Shown here in pieces: positions 6,795 through 8,863 of a DNA stretch of 8,863 bases. Made by a program: the position numbers and the translations under genes. Positions within the stretch are counted from its first letter, which is position 1; the number at the start of each line of letters is the position of its first letter. Source of the stretch: Lachnospiraceae bacterium (lineage in GTDB: Bacteria; Bacillota; Clostridia; Lachnospirales; Lachnospiraceae); contig DOWG01000119.1 of assembly GCA_003519685.1 (NCBI GenBank), forward strand, positions 2,910 through 11,772, in the 5' to 3' direction. The notes under the pieces were generated by a model. That model ran no database searches. It was given only the letters and a program-made list of their open reading frames with translations, and had not been told where the DNA came from.

Positions 6795-6857
6795 ATTATA
6801 ATGCTACAATAAAAATCTTAAATAAAGTCTAATAATTTCTTAAATTTATCTTACAAT
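6795..6857 (-). promoter_or_regulatory. Putative regulated promoter of the ABC operon with phased direct repeats
   Basis: TATAAT (minus strand, 6795-6800) lies 40 nt upstream of the ATPase start, but no TTGACA-like -35 box is present. Instead TCTTAAAT (plus-strand reading) occurs at 6816-6823 and again exactly 22 bp on at 6838-6845, with related TCTAATAA at 6828-6835 and TCTTACAA at 6849-6856, so starts are 10-12 bp apart. About one helical turn per repeat, with the nearest copy over the -35 region, is the arrangement used by OmpR/PhoP-type activators. The sequence is AT-rich, so chance similarity is possible. Confidence 0.5.
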
Positions 6858-6872
6858 TACATTATTTTTCCA

Positions 6873-8090
6873 TTAACTTTTCTTTTCAACGGTCTTACAT
6901 CCTTCCTTCTTTTGTTCCTCCTTCCTTGCTATTCTGGAATCAATGAATCGAACAAACACCAGTTTAATATATGCCCCAATCGGAACCGCCAGAAGCATGC
7001 CAAGAAAACCTCCGATCGCGCTTCCAAATATTAAGGAAATTATAACAATCAAGGGATGAATTTTAATCGAGCGACTCAGTAGCTTCGGACCAATAAAATT
7101 ACCGTCAATGGCCTGTATAATAACTAATGCAATCATGGATACGAAAAGATTCGCCATGTCACCATTGATCAGGCATACAAAGGCAGTACTTATATAAGCT
7201 ACGATAGGCCCGAAATAGGGAATCATGTTTCCTATCCCTGTAAAAATTCCAATGACAAGCGCAAATTTTACACCGATAACCGACAGTACAATACTAATTG
7301 TAAGCATCATAAAAAAAGCATCCACCAGCTGTCCGCGAATATACCCGGAGAACACTTCATCCAGATCATGGGAAATTCGGCTAATCTTTTGATTCTTGCG
7401 TTCGCTAAGCAAGGCATAGCAAACTTTTTTAATATAGTTGATAATCATTCTTCCATCAATTAGAAAATAGAATCCAATGAGAAAGCTGAATAGTATTGTT
7501 GTCAAATATCCCGAGATATTCGAAATCGAAGTGAGACTTGATTTTGCAATATTCATTATAGAATCCAGTATAAAGGTAATCGCATTTTTCACATAGAGTT
7601 CAAATTCCTGCGATTGGATATCCATTTTCTCTAAATTAGCAAGTATTGCATTATAGGATGCATTTAAGTTATTGATCAACTCATTGCCTAATTTCGTAAT
7701 ATCATCCAGATTCGCCAGGCGAAGCTGATCGGTTACACTGAATACAAGTAAGGAAATCAGTCCCACAACAGCAACTATTAAAAGTACTGTTGCTGTGACA
7801 GCGGCCCAGGTCCGGGGTGCATGAAATTTATGAAGCAGTTTATTGCTTTTAATTTTACGATATTTCTTTTCAAAGAATCCGGTAATCGGATCCAACAAGT
7901 AAGCAAAGACAAATCCAAAAATAACCGGTTTAAGCACCCGGATTAGCCAGCTTACTTTTCCCATGATCTCACGCAATATTGCCGGCGCATTTTTCGCAAC
8001 TAAGCTAAGGGAATATATAATGACTGCAGTTATGATAAGATACAAAGATATCTGCATGTATTTTCGATTGAATTTATCGGTCCATTTCAT
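6873..8090 (-). CDS. AI-2E family transporter (PerM/YtvI-like membrane protein)
   Basis: A polytopic inner-membrane protein of 405 residues, normal for the family. Hydrophobic segments lie at about 13-32, 47-68, 95-118, 194-212, 258-307 (two helices), 313-333 and 344-378. Family hallmarks are KPVIFGFVFAYLLDPI (54-69), the long soluble loop 120-190 between helices 3 and 4, GIGNMIPYFGPIVAY (285-299), and the end block SAIGGFLGMLLAVPIGAY (357-374). Members were named for AI-2 export by TqsA, but others act in ion or metabolite transport, so the substrate here is open. The C-terminus is a basic Lys/Glu tail. The ATG shares one base with the upstream TAA (TAATG). The only upstream ribosome-site-like GGAG lies about 15 nt away, so expression probably depends on translation of the kinase-like gene. 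No clear terminator follows, so readthrough into the ABC operon is possible. Confidence 0.92.
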   Translation of the reverse strand: MKWTDKFNRKYMQISLYLIITAVIIYSLSLVAKNAPAILREIMGKVSWLIRVLKPVIFGFVFAYLLDPITGFFEKKYRKIKSNKLLHKFHAPRTWAAVTATVLLIVAVVGLISLLVFSVTDQLRLANLDDITKLGNELINNLNASYNAILANLEKMDIQSQEFELYVKNAITFILDSIMNIAKSSLTSISNISGYLTTILFSFLIGFYFLIDGRMIINYIKKVCYALLSERKNQKISRISHDLDEVFSGYIRGQLVDAFFMMLTISIVLSVIGVKFALVIGIFTGIGNMIPYFGPIVAYISTAFVCLINGDMANLFVSMIALVIIQAIDGNFIGPKLLSRSIKIHPLIVIISLIFGSAIGGFLGMLLAVPIGAYIKLVFVRFIDSRIARKEEQKKEGCKTVEKKS

Positions 8091-8722
8091 TATTTCGTAG
8101 GTGTTCTCCTTTCACCAAACTCCAGATACCGAATGATACAATCCACGGAATTGTCAATACCAATAAAGTCACTTCGAATGGATAAATGATAATTCTCCGC
8201 TTTCCCCCACTTGCCGGTGGCATGATAATTGTAATAATTCGCTCTGCGTTTATCCGCTTTTATTATTTCTTCATCCGCTTTTTGTGCGGGTAAATGATAT
8301 TGATTGATTGCCCGGTCTTTCCGGTAATTAATATCTGCCCAAATAAATATATGAACCACATTTTTAAAATCCTTAAGAACATAATCCGCGCAACGGCCAA
8401 CGATAACACATGGCCCCTCCGCAGCGACCTTACGTATCACATCGGACTGCGCCAGATAGATTTGATCGTCTAAGGATAAATGAGTAAATCCGATATCACG
8501 ATTTCCATATGCGTTAATTCCCATAGCAATGGAGTACAGCAGGCTGCTGGTCGCTTTATTTTCTACATTTTCAAAGGCCGATTCGGCGAATCCACTCTCT
8601 TTTGCAGCTAGGGAGATCAACTTATTATCATAAAAGGGTATTCCCAGTTTTTCAGCTAATTTAGCTCCTATTTCTCTACCTCCGCTTCCGTATTGTCTGC
8701 TGATCGTAATAATATTTTTCAT
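8090..8722 (-). CDS. Cytidylate kinase-like family protein
   Basis: A 210-residue soluble P-loop protein of the cytidylate-kinase-like family common in Clostridia. The N-terminus IITISRQYGSGGREIGAKLA carries the family's altered P-loop, GSGGRE (12-17), in place of the GxxGxGK(S/T) of true Cmk. Further family marks are IPFYDNKLI (28-36), GPCVIVGRCADYVL (103-116), ADINYRKDR (129-137) and DKRRANYYNYH (157-167), the region that forms the lid in nucleoside monophosphate kinases. Since the P-loop lysine is missing, kinase activity on CMP is uncertain and no cmk symbol is given. The start is open: the ATG at 8722 gives the usual family start but its AGGG is 13 nt away, while the ATG at 8734 has AGGG only 1 nt away; the protein differs by four residues. 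First gene of a pair with the AI-2E permease; a structured repeat lies just upstream. Confidence 0.88.
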   Translation of the reverse strand: MKNIITISRQYGSGGREIGAKLAEKLGIPFYDNKLISLAAKESGFAESAFENVENKATSSLLYSIAMGINAYGNRDIGFTHLSLDDQIYLAQSDVIRKVAAEGPCVIVGRCADYVLKDFKNVVHIFIWADINYRKDRAINQYHLPAQKADEEIIKADKRRANYYNYHATGKWGKAENYHLSIRSDFIGIDNSVDCIIRYLEFGERRTPTK

Positions 8723-8752
8723 AAAAATAATCATGCCCTTTCTTGACTACCT

Positions 8753-8806
8753 GCAAACTTTGTGCCGCAGGCTCAAATTTGCGTGTGAAAAATATATTTT
8801 TCACAC
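8753..8806. repeat. Two adjacent inverted repeats: a stem-loop and a 24-bp perfect palindrome
   Basis: At 8753-8782, GCAAA, TTTG and GCC pair with GGC, CAAA and TTTGC around a GCA loop, with one bulged C (8758) and a T-T mismatch. Directly after it, 8783-8806 is a perfect 24-bp palindrome with GTGTGAAAAAT as its left part. Together they fill 54 bp, ending 31 nt upstream of the kinase-like start codon at 8722. The compact, back-to-back design resembles dispersed intergenic repeats or a structured leader. No U-tract follows the first stem on the minus strand. Confidence 0.6.
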
Positions 8807-8863
8807 TGATCACTCCATTCTATTGATAATATGGAAAGAACTCACGTTGCACTTATCTACCCT

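Noticed and set aside
6755..6796. Longer N-terminus for the ABC ATPase (ATG at 6796)
   Set aside because: The extra 14 residues are not family-like, and AGGAAGGTG fits the start at 6754.

Overview
The window reads as a chromosomal stretch of a low-to-moderate GC, Gram-positive anaerobe of the Lachnospiraceae/Clostridia type. The basis is the style of the glutamyl-tRNA synthetase, the cytidylate-kinase-like protein and the AI-2E-family permease, strong AGGAGG-like ribosome sites, and TATAAT promoters in AT-rich gaps. No species is claimed. Every gene I accept lies on the minus strand, so the window is read from right to left; plus-strand open frames are shadows.

In transcription order: at the right edge (8753-8806) two adjacent inverted repeats sit in front of a two-gene unit, a cytidylate-kinase-like protein (8090-8722) and an AI-2E-family permease (6873-8090), joined by a TAATG stop/start overlap. 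A 118-bp gap follows, holding a TATAAT box and a run of phased TCTTAAAT-like direct repeats where a -35 box would be expected. It probably drives a four-gene ABC export operon: ATPase (5954-6754), a 709-residue secreted, membrane-anchored protein with about five Ig-like/CARDB-like modules (3770-5899), a 93-residue single-pass membrane protein (3455-3736), and a MacB/FtsX-type permease (2131-3465) overlapping the small gene by 11 nt.

The left part is looser. A 322-bp gap (1809-2130) contains a 95-bp element with perfect 19-bp inverted ends, either a MITE-like insertion or a large terminator hairpin. Next come an unrecognised helical protein (1353-1808), a 13-bp perfect hairpin, a 13-bp direct repeat, a good promoter, a zinc-ribbon membrane protein (737-1192) and its terminator (686-717). 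The window ends in the first 179 codons of gltX, which has a structured leader.

The most system-like content is the ABC operon. It has a MacB-type ATPase and permease, but the usual HlyD/MFP adaptor is absent; its place is taken by a long Ig-module protein plus a short protein whose acidic linker and membrane anchor resemble the end of the long one. The operator-like repeats suggest that it is regulated.
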